Translations under genes and position numbers: made by a program
Origin: SLFT01 sp964493075
GTDB taxonomy: Bacteria > Hydrogenedentota > Hydrogenedentia > Hydrogenedentales > CAITNO01
DNA: 12,992 nt
Reading direction: 5' to 3'
Assembly: GCA_964493075.1 (NCBI GenBank)
Contig: CAZBNU010000105.1
Coordinates: 1-12,992 of the forward strand
Shown here: positions 12,910-12,992 of the stretch, piece by piece
How the letters are laid out: every line of letters starts with the position of its first letter
How positions within the stretch are numbered: position 1 is the first letter of the stretch
Notes under the pieces: model-generated
Told to the model about the DNA's origin: nothing
The model's input: only the letters and a program-made list of their open reading frames with translations
Database searches by the model: none

Positions 12910-12990
12910 TTTTTTGAGACGTTATTTCACTTTTTTTCATCTTTTTTTTGCGTTTTTCGACGTTTTTGAACGTTTTAGAGCGTTTTTTTT
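12910..12990. other. Phased T-tracts, probable curved DNA
   Basis: Runs of T recur about every 10 bp: 12910-12915, 12922-12927 (interrupted), 12931-12937, 12942-12949, 12953-12957, 12963-12967, 12973-12976 and 12983-12990. The last four follow CG at exactly 10-bp steps (12951, 12961, 12971, 12981). Phased A/T tracts at helical spacing bend DNA. The array lies roughly 90-170 bp upstream of the candidate metF -35 and continues to the window edge. Confidence 0.7.
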
Positions 12991-12992
12991 CG

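Noticed and set aside
12744..12992. SAM or cobalamin riboswitch upstream of metF
   Set aside because: No conserved riboswitch core was recognised, and the region is mostly A/T tracts.

Overview
The window is bacterial chromosomal DNA of moderate GC content with nine complete protein genes and no RNA gene or transposase that I can recognise. A short serine/threonine kinase, a DUF1559-type pseudopilin (GFTLIE leader, C-terminal MDGH), secreted glycan-active proteins, a Tat-exported phosphatase-like protein and dispersed GGGGACA palindromes together suggest an uncultured environmental lineage of the Planctomycetes/Lentisphaerae/Hydrogenedentes kind. That placement rests on family resemblance from memory, not on a search. 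The class III ribonucleotide reductase indicates that the organism can make DNA precursors without oxygen.

Layout. Positions 1-375 are non-coding, with a TATAAT box and a dense set of inverted repeats leading to a soluble Ser/Thr protein kinase (376-1260, +). An IclR-family regulator (1300-2088, -) converges on it and has a perfect-consensus sigma70 promoter at 2187-2159. Divergent from the regulator lies a rightward group: a pseudopilin (2239-3261), a secreted GH20-like hexosaminidase with a carbohydrate-binding-type domain inserted in its barrel (3360-5483), a cluster of palindromic repeats (5486-5609), and a secreted right-handed beta-helix protein resembling GH110-type glycosidases (5700-7568).

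Next is a leftward nrdD-nrdG operon (10400-8193 and 8187-7558) encoding anaerobic ribonucleotide reductase and its radical-SAM activase. Its upstream region is the best-resolved regulatory site in the window: a TTGACT-N17-TACAAT promoter, two NrdR-box-like sites 31 bp apart (the proximal one covering the -35), and two DnaA boxes 21 bp apart further upstream. A second palindromic repeat cluster (10780-10894) with a perfect 31-bp inverted repeat lies just before a Tat-exported calcineurin-like phosphoesterase (10974-11855, +). That gene ends on the base adjacent to the end of metF (12743-11856, -). The window closes with eight T-tracts at about 10-bp intervals (12910-12990), a pattern expected to bend DNA.

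How the parts fit: the two secreted glycan-active proteins, the pseudopilin and perhaps the IclR regulator look like a small extracellular polysaccharide-use locus (inference). nrdDG and metF are housekeeping genes for deoxynucleotide and one-carbon metabolism. The less ordinary content is mostly non-coding: composite palindromes, the nrdD control region, the structured kinase leader and the phased T-tracts.
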